Assembly: GCA_902761665.1 (NCBI GenBank)
Contig: CACWLA010000002.1
Location: 1 to 64,000 of the forward strand
Length of the DNA: 64,000 bases
Direction of reading: 5' to 3'
From: an uncultured Lachnospiraceae bacterium
GTDB lineage: Bacteria > Bacillota > Clostridia > Lachnospirales > Lachnospiraceae
In this document: in pieces, positions 51,097 through 59,111 of the stretch
Layout: each line of letters begins with the position of its first letter
Position numbering within the stretch: position 1 is the first letter of the stretch
The notes under the pieces: generated by a model
The model's input: the letters and a program-made list of their open reading frames with translations, nothing else
Told to the model about the DNA's origin: nothing
The model's database searches: none
Program-made: the position numbers and the translations under genes

Positions 51097-51855
51097 ATGG
51101 AAAATATCAAAGCGATCTTCCTGGATCTGGGCGGTACCTTCCGCATCGTGGAGGAGAACGAACCCTTCTATCATGCCGCGCGCGTCCGCATCGCGGAGAT
51201 CTGCGGGACGGACATGGATCCTGATGAATATTACGCATTCCTGAACAGGCGCTATGACGAGTACCGCAAATGGGCCCTGCGCTTCATGTGCGAGGCGCCG
51301 GAGAAGGTCCTGTGGACCCGCTGGCTGGTGCCGGAACTGGACCGGGAATACATTGAAAAGAACGCCGTGGAACTGACCTATCAGTTCCGCCGCGCGAAGG
51401 GTGAGCGCGTGGTCGTTCCGGGCGGCATCGAGACCGTACGGGAGCTGCGGGCGCGCGGCTACAAGGTCGGCATCATCAGCGACCTCGTCGGAACGGTCGA
51501 GATCGACGAATGGCTGGATAAGGACGGCATCCGCGATCTCTTCTGCACCGTACAGCAGTCTTCCGTGACCATGCTGCGGAAGCCTCATCCGGCAATTTAC
51601 TACCTGGCTCTGGACGAGGCGGGCGTGCGGCCTGAGGACAGCGTATTCGTCGGCGACAACTTAAAGCGCGACATCCTCGGTGCGAAACAGACCGGCTTCG
51701 CGGGCACGGTGGCGGCGGACTATCCGGGCGGTCTCCCCATGACCTTCAATGAAGAAAACAAGCCCGACTGCTTCATCCATCATTTTAACGAACTGCTGGA
51801 CCTGTTCCCCGGTGAAGGAAAATACCTTCCGGAACGCGGCGAAAGGAGAGACTGA
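51097..51855 (+). CDS. HAD-superfamily protein with DLGGT motif, fourth in tandem
   Basis: A 252-residue HAD protein, closest to the one just upstream. Motif I is IFLDLGGTFR (D10 kept, Asp+2 is G12), motif II GIISDLV, motif III LRKPHPAI, motif IV FVGDNLKRD. AAGGAG lies in the end of the previous gene. The phosphoglycerate-mutase-like gene begins 6 bases after its stop, so tight co-expression is expected. Four tandem paralogs could form hetero-oligomers or cover a series of related substrates; neither can be decided from sequence. Confidence 0.82.
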   Translation: MENIKAIFLDLGGTFRIVEENEPFYHAARVRIAEICGTDMDPDEYYAFLNRRYDEYRKWALRFMCEAPEKVLWTRWLVPELDREYIEKNAVELTYQFRRAKGERVVVPGGIETVRELRARGYKVGIISDLVGTVEIDEWLDKDGIRDLFCTVQQSSVTMLRKPHPAIYYLALDEAGVRPEDSVFVGDNLKRDILGAKQTGFAGTVAADYPGGLPMTFNEENKPDCFIHHFNELLDLFPGEGKYLPERGERRD

Positions 51856-51861
51856 CAGACC

Positions 51862-53427
51862 ATGAGCAAATACCTGAAAGCCGGCGGCGAAGCCCTGGCG
51901 AAAGCGGTGGAGAAAGTCTATGAGAGCGGGAAGACGGATTACCATCTGGAACCGCTGAACCTTTGGGAAGGCGGCGCGCCCGTCGGGACCGTGAAGCCCG
52001 GCGACGGCGTCATTTTCTGCTGCCGCAGAGGAGAGCGCGAGGTCGAACTGACCGACGCGTTCACGGATCCGGCATTTCCGGGATTTTCGCGGGAAAAGAT
52101 TGAACCTCTGGATTTCGTGATCCTGACGATGTACAATGAAAAATACACCTACCTGCCGATCGCCTTCGCCCCGTCCAAGGTGCAGATGGGCCTCGCGCAG
52201 GTCCTTTCCGAAGCCGGGAAGACCCAGCTGCATCTGGCTGAGAGTGAAAAATACGCCCACGTCACCTTCTTCTTCAACGGCGGCAACAATACGCCCTACG
52301 CAGGAGAGGATGATATCCGCGTCCCTTCGCCGAAGGGCGTGGCCTTCGAGACCGTGCCGGAACTGAGCCTGCCGAAAGTGGCGGAAACGCTCGGGGATGC
52401 ACTGCGGAAGGGCTATGACTTCATCGTGACGAACTTCGCGAACGGCGACGTCATCGGCCATACCGCAAGCGACGATGCAAAGCGTAAGGCCGTCACGGCG
52501 GTAGACAAATACCTCGGCGAGACCCTGAAGACCGCCCGCGAAGAAGGCTATACCGTCTTTGTGACCGCCGACCACGGCAACATTGAGACCCTTCGGACCG
52601 GCGACGGCAAGCCTCACGGGGCGCATACCACGAACCTGGTCGCGATAAGCGCCGTGGGCGAGGGCGTAAGACGCCTCACGAACCGCGGAAAACTCTGCGA
52701 CGTCGCGCCGACCGTCCTGTCCGCGATGGGGCTTCCGCAGCCGAAGGAAATGACCGGTTCACCGCTTTTCGCTTTCGAGAAGACCGGCGGCAAGGTCCTG
52801 CTCCTCATCCTGGACGGCTGGGGACTGGATTCCCCGACGAAGGACAATCCGCTTGCGACCGAGCCGATGCCGGTATGGAATGCGTTAGTCAGCGAAAACC
52901 CGACGGCGCAGCTCGATGCATCCGGTCCCGCCGTAGGCCTGGCGGAAGGCAAGACCGGCAACTCCGAAGCCGGCCACATCAACCTCGGCTCCGGCCGCGT
53001 GGTCCTGCAGGACGACGTCCGTCTGGACAACGCGATGAAGGACGGTTCCTTCTATGAGAATCCCGTCTTCCTGAAGACCATCCGGGACGTGAAGGCCCGC
53101 GGCGGCGCGCTGCACGTGCTGGGGCTCCTCACGAAGAAGTCCTCGCACGGCTCGGTGGATTATCCGCTCGGCGTGCTGAAGATGGCGGAAGCGGAAGGCC
53201 TGAAAGAGGTGTACGTGCACGTGATCTTCGACGGCCGCTCCACGCAGCCCGGCAGCGCACCTGCGCTTCTCAGGGAGTTCGGGGGACAGATCGAGGAGAT
53301 CGGTTCCGGCATCATCGTTTCGGGCGTAGGCCGCGGCGTCGCGCTGGACCGCGACCAGAACTGGGCCAAGGTCGAGCGGGCCTACCGCTCCCTGACCGAG
53401 GGCAAAGGCGAAGTTTACGGAGAATAA
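51862..53427 (+). CDS. Circularly permuted cofactor-independent phosphoglycerate mutase (GpmI-like)
   Basis: A 521-residue protein of normal GpmI length but with the halves swapped. Residues 1-303 match the C-terminal part of GpmI: R56 and R59 (RRGER), K130 (SEKYAHVTFFFNGG), D196/H200 (NFANGDVIGH), D237/H238 (TADHGN), H255 (GAHTTN), then EMTGSPLF. Residues 311-521 match its N-terminal part: DGWG (D318), the phosphorylated Ser in TGNSEAGH (S368), H429, DGRS (R459), GRG and DRD (R491, R497), ending AYRSLTEGKGE. All metal ligands and the Ser are kept; the Asp of DGRD is Ser460. The break falls in the loop of the transferase domain. Either 2PG/3PG interconversion or a related sugar-acid phosphate is possible. 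Confidence 0.9.
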   Translation: MSKYLKAGGEALAKAVEKVYESGKTDYHLEPLNLWEGGAPVGTVKPGDGVIFCCRRGEREVELTDAFTDPAFPGFSREKIEPLDFVILTMYNEKYTYLPIAFAPSKVQMGLAQVLSEAGKTQLHLAESEKYAHVTFFFNGGNNTPYAGEDDIRVPSPKGVAFETVPELSLPKVAETLGDALRKGYDFIVTNFANGDVIGHTASDDAKRKAVTAVDKYLGETLKTAREEGYTVFVTADHGNIETLRTGDGKPHGAHTTNLVAISAVGEGVRRLTNRGKLCDVAPTVLSAMGLPQPKEMTGSPLFAFEKTGGKVLLLILDGWGLDSPTKDNPLATEPMPVWNALVSENPTAQLDASGPAVGLAEGKTGNSEAGHINLGSGRVVLQDDVRLDNAMKDGSFYENPVFLKTIRDVKARGGALHVLGLLTKKSSHGSVDYPLGVLKMAEAEGLKEVYVHVIFDGRSTQPGSAPALLREFGGQIEEIGSGIIVSGVGRGVALDRDQNWAKVERAYRSLTEGKGEVYGE

Positions 53428-53480
53428 GCAAGCGAGAAAATGATCCTCAGGATGACAGAGGAAAAGGAGTATACATCGAT

Positions 53481-54497
53481 ATGATCAATGTTGGCATCAT
53501 CGGAGCCGGCCGCATCGGCCAGGTCCACATGAAGAGCATCATGACCGGCGTACCGCAGGCGAAGGTCCTTGCCGTTGCCGATCCTTACATGAAACCCGAG
53601 GTCGCTGCGTGGCTGGAAAACGCGGGCGTGGAGAAGATCACGAAGGACTATCGCGAGATCCTGGACGATCCCCGCATCGACGCGGTCCTCATCTGCGCCT
53701 CCACCGACCAGCATGCACCGCTGTCCATCGAAGCGATCCGCGCCGGCAAGCACGTCTTCTGCGAAAAGCCTGTCGACCACTCGCTTGAGAGGATCGAAGA
53801 GGTGAAGGCCGCGCTTGAAGCTTCCCCGAAGAAGATCAAATACCAGGTCGGCTTCAACCGCCGCTTCGACCACAACTACCGCGCGATCCGGAAGGCCGTC
53901 GAGGACGGAAAGATCGGCAAAGTTGAATTCATCCGCATCAGTTCCCGCGACCCCGAACCGCCGTCGCCTGCCTACGTGGCCGTATCCGGCGGCATCTTCC
54001 TCGACATGATGATCCACGACCTTGACATGCTGCGCTATCTTTCCGGCGATGAGGTCGAAGAGGTGACGGCTTACGGCGCGAACCTCGTGGATCCCGAGAT
54101 CGGGAAGGCCGGCGATGTGGACACCGTCGTCATTTCCGCAAAGCTGAAAAGCGGCGCGCTTGCCGCGATCGACGGCTGCCGCAAGGCGGTCTACGGCTAC
54201 GACCAGCGCGGCGAAGTTTTCGGCTCGAAGGGCTGCATCACGAGCAGCAACGACGCCGCGAACAACACAGTGCTTTCCACGGCGGACGGCATCATTTCTG
54301 AAAAACCGCTCTGGTTCTTCCTGGAACGCTACATGGGCGCCTACCAGGAAGAGATCAGGAGCTTCATCGACTGCATCGTGAACGATACCGAACCCGAAGC
54401 CGGGATCGAAGCCGGCCTCATCTCCGTGAAGCTGGCGATCGCCTGCAAAAAGTCCATGGATGAGCACCGCGCGGTCCGGATCGACGAGATCAAATAA
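53481..54497 (+). CDS. iolG: Inositol 2-dehydrogenase family (IolG)
   Basis: A 338-residue Gfo/Idh/MocA oxidoreductase. Rossmann motif GIIGAGRIGQVH (5-16), catalytic Lys in CEKPVD (near 95-100), SRDPEPP (about 155-161), and GGIFLDMMIHDLDMLRYL (about 170-187) with the Asp and His of IolG enzymes. It should oxidise myo-inositol (or a stereoisomer or derivative) to 2-keto-inositol with NAD. The IolE, IolB and IolD genes for the next steps lie downstream in the same operon, which supports the assignment. AAAAGGAG precedes the ATG. Confidence 0.88.
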   Translation: MINVGIIGAGRIGQVHMKSIMTGVPQAKVLAVADPYMKPEVAAWLENAGVEKITKDYREILDDPRIDAVLICASTDQHAPLSIEAIRAGKHVFCEKPVDHSLERIEEVKAALEASPKKIKYQVGFNRRFDHNYRAIRKAVEDGKIGKVEFIRISSRDPEPPSPAYVAVSGGIFLDMMIHDLDMLRYLSGDEVEEVTAYGANLVDPEIGKAGDVDTVVISAKLKSGALAAIDGCRKAVYGYDQRGEVFGSKGCITSSNDAANNTVLSTADGIISEKPLWFFLERYMGAYQEEIRSFIDCIVNDTEPEAGIEAGLISVKLAIACKKSMDEHRAVRIDEIK

Positions 54498-54514
54498 TCC
54501 AGGAGGAAATCATT

Positions 54515-55567
54515 ATGGCAAAAGTCAGAGTCGGCGTAGCCGGTTACGGCACCATCGGGCAGCGCCTCGCGGACGGCGTCGCCATGCAGGGAGACATGGA
54601 ACTGGTCGGGATCGCGGATCTCGTTCCTTCGCTTTCCATCCGCGCGCTGCGTGAAAATGACATGATCGGCGCGAACGATGTGGAATACAAGCTCTATCTG
54701 GTCGACGGAGCTGATCCCGCGGCCTTCGCAAAGTACGACATCCCCGTCGCCGGGACCTTTGAAGACCTGTGCAGGAACGTGGACATCATGCTCGACTCCT
54801 CCCCGGGCGGCGTCGGCGCGAAGAACAAGCTGATCTACGAAAAACTCGGCGTCAAGGCCGTCTTCCAAGGCGGCGAAGCCAATTCCGTGGCGGACGTCTT
54901 TTTCCACGGCTACGCCAACTACGAAAAGGGTGTGGGCGTCGATTACCTGAAACTGACGAGCTGCAATACGACCGGCCTCATCCGGACCGTGGATGCGCTT
55001 GACCGCGCCATCGGCATCGAAAAGGTCGCGATCACGATCATCCGCCGCGTGGCCGATCCGGGCGACTATCACCGCGGACTGACGAACGCCCTGCAGATCG
55101 ACAAGGCGCCGTCCCACCAGGCACTTGACCTGATGACCATCATGCCGCACGTGGAAGCGACCGGCATCCTTGTCCATACGCCGGTCACCCACGGCCACAT
55201 CATCACCGTGCTGGCGACGGCAAAGGACGGAAAGAAGATCACCCGCGAGCAGGCGCTCGAAGTCTTCCGCGCGCATCCGCGCATCCGCACCGTCACCATC
55301 GACGAGGGCTTCAAGGGCAATGCATCTTTGTTCAAATATGCCCGGGATCTCGGCAACCGCCGCGGCGACATGTATGAAATCGGCCTCTGGGAAGACAGCA
55401 TCGTGGAAAGCGGAAACGACATCATGTACGCGATCAACATCCCGCAGGAGAGCGTCACGATCCCCGAGACCATGGACGCGATCCGCGCCGCGATGAAGAT
55501 GCAGCTGACCCGCGAAGAGGGCACTGCCGAGACCAACAAATATCTGAAGATCGGCCGTTTCAAATAA
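54515..55567 (+). CDS. Archaeal-type (type II) glyceraldehyde-3-phosphate dehydrogenase-like
   Basis: A 350-residue dehydrogenase of the archaeal GAPDH class, not the bacterial GapA class. AGYGTIGQRLADGV (9-22) is the nucleotide site, GGVGAKN (98-104), VFQGGEA (116-122), and SCNTTGL with the catalytic C150 are all landmarks of archaeal enzymes; RRVADP and PSHQALDL follow. Archaeal homologs oxidise glyceraldehyde 3-phosphate to 1,3-bisphosphoglycerate with NAD(P). The region after strand two (residues 36-60) is longer and different from archaeal proteins, so the aldehyde-phosphate substrate may differ. It is next to an archaeal-type PGK, its usual metabolic partner. Confidence 0.85.
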   Translation: MAKVRVGVAGYGTIGQRLADGVAMQGDMELVGIADLVPSLSIRALRENDMIGANDVEYKLYLVDGADPAAFAKYDIPVAGTFEDLCRNVDIMLDSSPGGVGAKNKLIYEKLGVKAVFQGGEANSVADVFFHGYANYEKGVGVDYLKLTSCNTTGLIRTVDALDRAIGIEKVAITIIRRVADPGDYHRGLTNALQIDKAPSHQALDLMTIMPHVEATGILVHTPVTHGHIITVLATAKDGKKITREQALEVFRAHPRIRTVTIDEGFKGNASLFKYARDLGNRRGDMYEIGLWEDSIVESGNDIMYAINIPQESVTIPETMDAIRAAMKMQLTREEGTAETNKYLKIGRFK

Positions 55568-55583
55568 GGCCGGAGGGAGAACG

Positions 55584-56834
55584 ATGCGCTTCGGGATCAG
55601 AACGCTGGACGAGATCGATGTGAAAGGAAAAACGGTCCTGTGCCGGGTGGACATCAACCAGCCGGTGGACCGCGAAAAGGATGCCCTGAAAAGCATCAAC
55701 CGGATCCGGGCCTGCGTGCCGACGGTCCGGGAACTTGCGGATAAGGGCGCGAAGCTCGTGCTCATGGCGCACCAGGGCAGCGACATCGAATATAAGAATT
55801 TCTACACGACGAGGCCGCACGCGAAGGTCCTTGCCGAACTGCTCGGCAGGGAGGTGAAATGGATCGACGACGTCTGCGGCCCCGCCGCCCGCGAAGCGAT
55901 CCGGGCCCTTAAGGAAGGGGAGATCCTCCTTCTCGACAACGTGCGCTTCGTCGCGGAGGAACAGACCCTCTTCGAAATGAAGCTGCGCCTGACCCACGAG
56001 CAGCAGGCAAAGACCCTGCTCGTGGAAAAACTCGCACCGCTCGCGGATCTCTACGTCTGCGACGCTTTCGCAGCCGCACACCGCGACCAGCCGAGCCTCT
56101 GCGGCTTCGAGCAGGTCCTGCCTTCGGCCATGGGGCGGCTTTTCGAACAGGAATACTGCACCGTTTCCGGCGTGATGGAAGCGCCGGAGCGTCCCTGCGT
56201 CTTCGTGCTCGGCGGCGCCAAGATCTCCGATGCCTTCCGCATGATGGAGACCGTGCTTTCGCGCGGCACCGCGGATGAGATCCTGACCGGCGGCCTCGCC
56301 GCGAACATTTTCCTGATCGCGCTCGGAAAGAAGATCGGAAAGGGAAGCGAAGATTTCATCGAAGCCTCCAACTACACCGAATTCTACCCGAAGGCGAAGG
56401 AACTGTACGAGGCGTACGGGGATAAGATCGTGCTGCCTGAAGACCTCGCCTGGACGGAAGACGGGCTGCGGAAAGAGGCGGCGGTCGGGGAGATCCCGGA
56501 CGGCGCCGCAGCCGTGGACATCGGTTCACGGACGGCAGTCCTGTACCGGGAGAAGATCCTGGCGGCAAGGACGGTCTTCGTGAACGGACCCATGGGCGTC
56601 TTTGAGAAGCCGGAGACCGAACTCGGCACGAAGGCGGTCTGGCAGGCACTGGCGGATACGGAAGGTTTCACCGTGGTCGGCGGCGGCGACTCGATCGCCG
56701 CGACCGAGAAGTACGGCATGACGGATAAGATGGGCTATATCTGCACGGGCGGCGGCGCGCTCATCCGCTTCTTAAGCGGTGAGGAACTGCCGGTCGTGAA
56801 GGCACTCAGGCACGGCTCGCAGTTGCCGCTGTAA
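55584..56834 (+). CDS. Archaeal-type phosphoglycerate kinase-like
   Basis: A 416-residue kinase of the PGK fold. RVDINQPVD (21-29), LMAHQG, LLLDNVRFVAEEQ, CDAFAAAHRDQPSLCGF, VLGGAKISDAF, NGPMGVFEKPE and VGGGDSIAATEKYG appear in order. The forms AHQG instead of SHLGRP, AAAHR instead of GTAHR and NGPMGVFE align with archaeal PGKs such as Pyrococcus rather than with bacterial PGK. Expected reaction: acyl phosphate plus ADP to acid plus ATP, taking the product of the GAPDH-like enzyme. It follows that gene by 16 bases with GGAGGG. A different acyl-phosphate substrate is possible. Confidence 0.87.
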   Translation: MRFGIRTLDEIDVKGKTVLCRVDINQPVDREKDALKSINRIRACVPTVRELADKGAKLVLMAHQGSDIEYKNFYTTRPHAKVLAELLGREVKWIDDVCGPAAREAIRALKEGEILLLDNVRFVAEEQTLFEMKLRLTHEQQAKTLLVEKLAPLADLYVCDAFAAAHRDQPSLCGFEQVLPSAMGRLFEQEYCTVSGVMEAPERPCVFVLGGAKISDAFRMMETVLSRGTADEILTGGLAANIFLIALGKKIGKGSEDFIEASNYTEFYPKAKELYEAYGDKIVLPEDLAWTEDGLRKEAAVGEIPDGAAAVDIGSRTAVLYREKILAARTVFVNGPMGVFEKPETELGTKAVWQALADTEGFTVVGGGDSIAATEKYGMTDKMGYICTGGGALIRFLSGEELPVVKALRHGSQLPL

Positions 56835-56863
56835 ATACGACGTACTGACGAAGGAGACGGACA

Positions 56864-58117
56864 ATGAAGCTGCGCTACGGTTTCGGAAACGGTTTTCAGG
56901 AAGTGGAGGTCCCGGAGAAGAATCTCATCGGGGAACTCCATGCGAACCCTGTGCCGCCGGGACTTCCGGAGGCGGAGGAGGTCGCCCGCGCCCTGCGCGA
57001 ACCGATCGGTACCCCGCGTCTGCGGGACATCGTGCATCCGGGAGAGAAGATCGCCGTCATCACGAGCGACGTTACCCGTCCCATGCCGACGGCGAAGGTC
57101 ATGCCGCTCCTTCTGGACGAACTGTACGCCGGCGGCGTGAAGCCGGAGGACATCACCCTCGTTTTCGCCCTGGGAAGCCACAGACGCCAGAGCGATGAAG
57201 AACACCGGCGCCTTGCCGGCGAACGCGCCTTCCGCGAGATCCGCTGCATCGACAGCGATCCGGATGACTGCGTTTCCTACGGGAAAACGTCCTACGGAAC
57301 GCCGGTCGACATGACGCGAACTGTTGCGGAGGCGGACAGAAGGATCTGTCTCGGCAATATTGAATATCACTACTTTGCCGGATACTCCGGCGGCGCCAAG
57401 GCGGTCATGCCCGGCTGCTCCACGCGGGCGGCCATCCAGGCGAACCACAGCCGCATGATCCTGCCGGAATGCTGTGCGGGATCGCTGGAGAACAATCCGC
57501 TCCGCCATGACATCGAAGAAGCCGGCAGAATGGTCGGCATCGATTTCATCCTGAACGTGGTCCTGTCGGAGCACAAGGAGATCCTGAAGGCCGTGGCCGG
57601 CGATCCCGTGCTTGCGCACCGTGAGGGCTGCGCTTTCCTGGATAAGCTGTACCGCATCGAACTGCAGGAGGCTGCGGACATCGTCCTGGTCTCGCAGGGC
57701 GGAGCGCCGAAGGACCTGAACCTCTACCAGACGCAGAAGGCGCTGGACAACGCGAAGCATGCCGTAAAGGACGGCGGCATCATCATCCTGATCGGCTCCT
57801 GCCGGGAAGGCCTCGGGGAAAAGACCTTCGAGGAATGGATGACGGCGGCGCCCACGGCCCGGTCCCTGATCGAGCGGATCCGCCGCGAATTCAGGCTCGG
57901 CGGCCATAAGGCGGCAGCCATCGCGATGGTGCTGGAGCGCGCGGAAGTGGACCTCGTCAGCGAACTGGACGACGATTTCGTCCGCTCGATCTTCCTTGAA
58001 CCGCAGCCTTCGGCGCAGGCGGCGCTCGACCGCGCCTTTGCAAAACTCGGCCCGGACGCGCGCGTTCTCAGCATGCCGTACGGCGGCTCGACCCTGCCGA
58101 AGATCGTCCGGAAATGA
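56864..58117 (+). CDS. LarA-family (nickel-pincer) racemase/epimerase homolog
   Basis: A 417-residue LarA-like protein. TSDVTRPMP (67-75), GSHR (H106) and YHYFAGYSGGAKAVMPG (H169, K179) correspond to the LarA residues that bind the nickel pincer nucleotide; the Lys is the covalent anchor. LarA racemises lactate, but homologs act on other 2-hydroxy acids, including sugar acids. In this operon a 2-epimerase of a polyhydroxy acid is a reasonable idea. The larB, larC and larE genes needed to make the cofactor are not in the window. AAGGAG precedes the ATG; two hairpins follow the stop (58126-58143 and 58156-58175). Confidence 0.83.
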   Translation: MKLRYGFGNGFQEVEVPEKNLIGELHANPVPPGLPEAEEVARALREPIGTPRLRDIVHPGEKIAVITSDVTRPMPTAKVMPLLLDELYAGGVKPEDITLVFALGSHRRQSDEEHRRLAGERAFREIRCIDSDPDDCVSYGKTSYGTPVDMTRTVAEADRRICLGNIEYHYFAGYSGGAKAVMPGCSTRAAIQANHSRMILPECCAGSLENNPLRHDIEEAGRMVGIDFILNVVLSEHKEILKAVAGDPVLAHREGCAFLDKLYRIELQEAADIVLVSQGGAPKDLNLYQTQKALDNAKHAVKDGGIIILIGSCREGLGEKTFEEWMTAAPTARSLIERIRREFRLGGHKAAAIAMVLERAEVDLVSELDDDFVRSIFLEPQPSAQAALDRAFAKLGPDARVLSMPYGGSTLPKIVRK

Positions 58118-58125
58118 TATTCTGC

Positions 58126-58175
58126 GGCAGGCTCCGGCCTGCCCGAAAAGAAAAGGGACCGCCCCGGGACGGTCC
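58126..58175 (+). promoter_or_regulatory. Two intercistronic hairpins before iolE
   Basis: GGCAGG/CCTGCC (58126-58131 with 58138-58143) and GGACCG/CGGTCC (58156-58161 with 58170-58175). No T run follows, so RNA processing or stability is more likely than termination. This is the largest gap (72 bases) inside the operon. Confidence 0.5.
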
Positions 58176-58189
58176 GAAGGAGCATGAGC

Positions 58190-59098
58190 ATGCGCTTATT
58201 CGACCCTGAAAAAGTAAAACTCGGCATCGCCCCCATCGGCTGGTGCAATGACGACATGCCGGAACTCGGCGCAGAGAATACCTTCCGTCAGACGGTGAGC
58301 GAAATGGCACTCGCCGGTTTCACGGGCTGCGAGATCGGCAACAAATATCCGAAGGATCCTGCCGAACTGAAGTGGGAACTGGATCTGCGCGGCATGCGGA
58401 TCGCGAGCCGCTGGTTTTCTTCCTTCCTGCTGACGAAACCTCTGGAAGAAAACCTGGCGGACTTTGAGAAGGAACTGGATTTCCTCGCGGCCGTAGGCGC
58501 CGACCGGATCAACGTATCGGAGCAGAGTTGGTCGATCCAGGGAAAGACGGACGTCCCCATCCTGACCGGCGGCTTTAAGCATGTGATGAACGATGAGGAA
58601 TGGGAGCGGCTCTGCAGCGGCCTCGACGCCCTCGGCAAGGCGGCGGCGGAGCGGGGCTTCAAACTCTGCTACCACCACCATATGGGGACCGTGGTCCAGA
58701 CTGCGGCCGAAACGGACCGCATGATGGCAAATACCGATTCGCGCTATGTGTTCCTGTGCTACGACACCGGCCACTTTACCTTCGCGGGCGAGGATCCCCT
58801 GGCCATGCTGAAAAAATATGTGGACCGCGTGGGGCACGTGCATCTGAAGGATATGCGCCTGGACGTCGTCAGGCAGGCGCGGGAAAACGGCTGGAGCTTT
58901 CTTCAGGCCGTGCGCGAAGGCGCATTCACGGTACCGGGCGACGGGGACGTCGATTTCGACCCGGTCTTCCGTCTGCTTTCGGAAGCCGGCTACGAAGGCT
59001 GGCTGCTCGTCGAGGCGGAACAGGATCCGGCGAAGGCGAATCCGCTGGAATATGCCATCAAGGGACGCCGCTACATCGCGGAACATACGGGACTGTAA
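58190..59098 (+). CDS. iolE: Inosose dehydratase (IolE)
   Basis: A 302-residue AP-endonuclease-2/xylose-isomerase-type TIM barrel. The opening VKLGIAPIGWCNDDMPELG is the IolE signature, and CYHHHMGTVVQT, CYDTGHFTFAGEDP and GHVHLKDMR carry the metal-binding residues. It dehydrates 2-keto-myo-inositol to 3D-trihydroxycyclohexane-1,2-dione. I choose the ATG at 58190, which is 7 bases after AAGGAG; an ATG two codons earlier is too close to it. It works between IolG and IolD. Confidence 0.93.
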   Translation: MRLFDPEKVKLGIAPIGWCNDDMPELGAENTFRQTVSEMALAGFTGCEIGNKYPKDPAELKWELDLRGMRIASRWFSSFLLTKPLEENLADFEKELDFLAAVGADRINVSEQSWSIQGKTDVPILTGGFKHVMNDEEWERLCSGLDALGKAAAERGFKLCYHHHMGTVVQTAAETDRMMANTDSRYVFLCYDTGHFTFAGEDPLAMLKKYVDRVGHVHLKDMRLDVVRQARENGWSFLQAVREGAFTVPGDGDVDFDPVFRLLSEAGYEGWLLVEAEQDPAKANPLEYAIKGRRYIAEHTGL

Positions 59099-59111
59099 GG
59101 AGGAAGAACAG

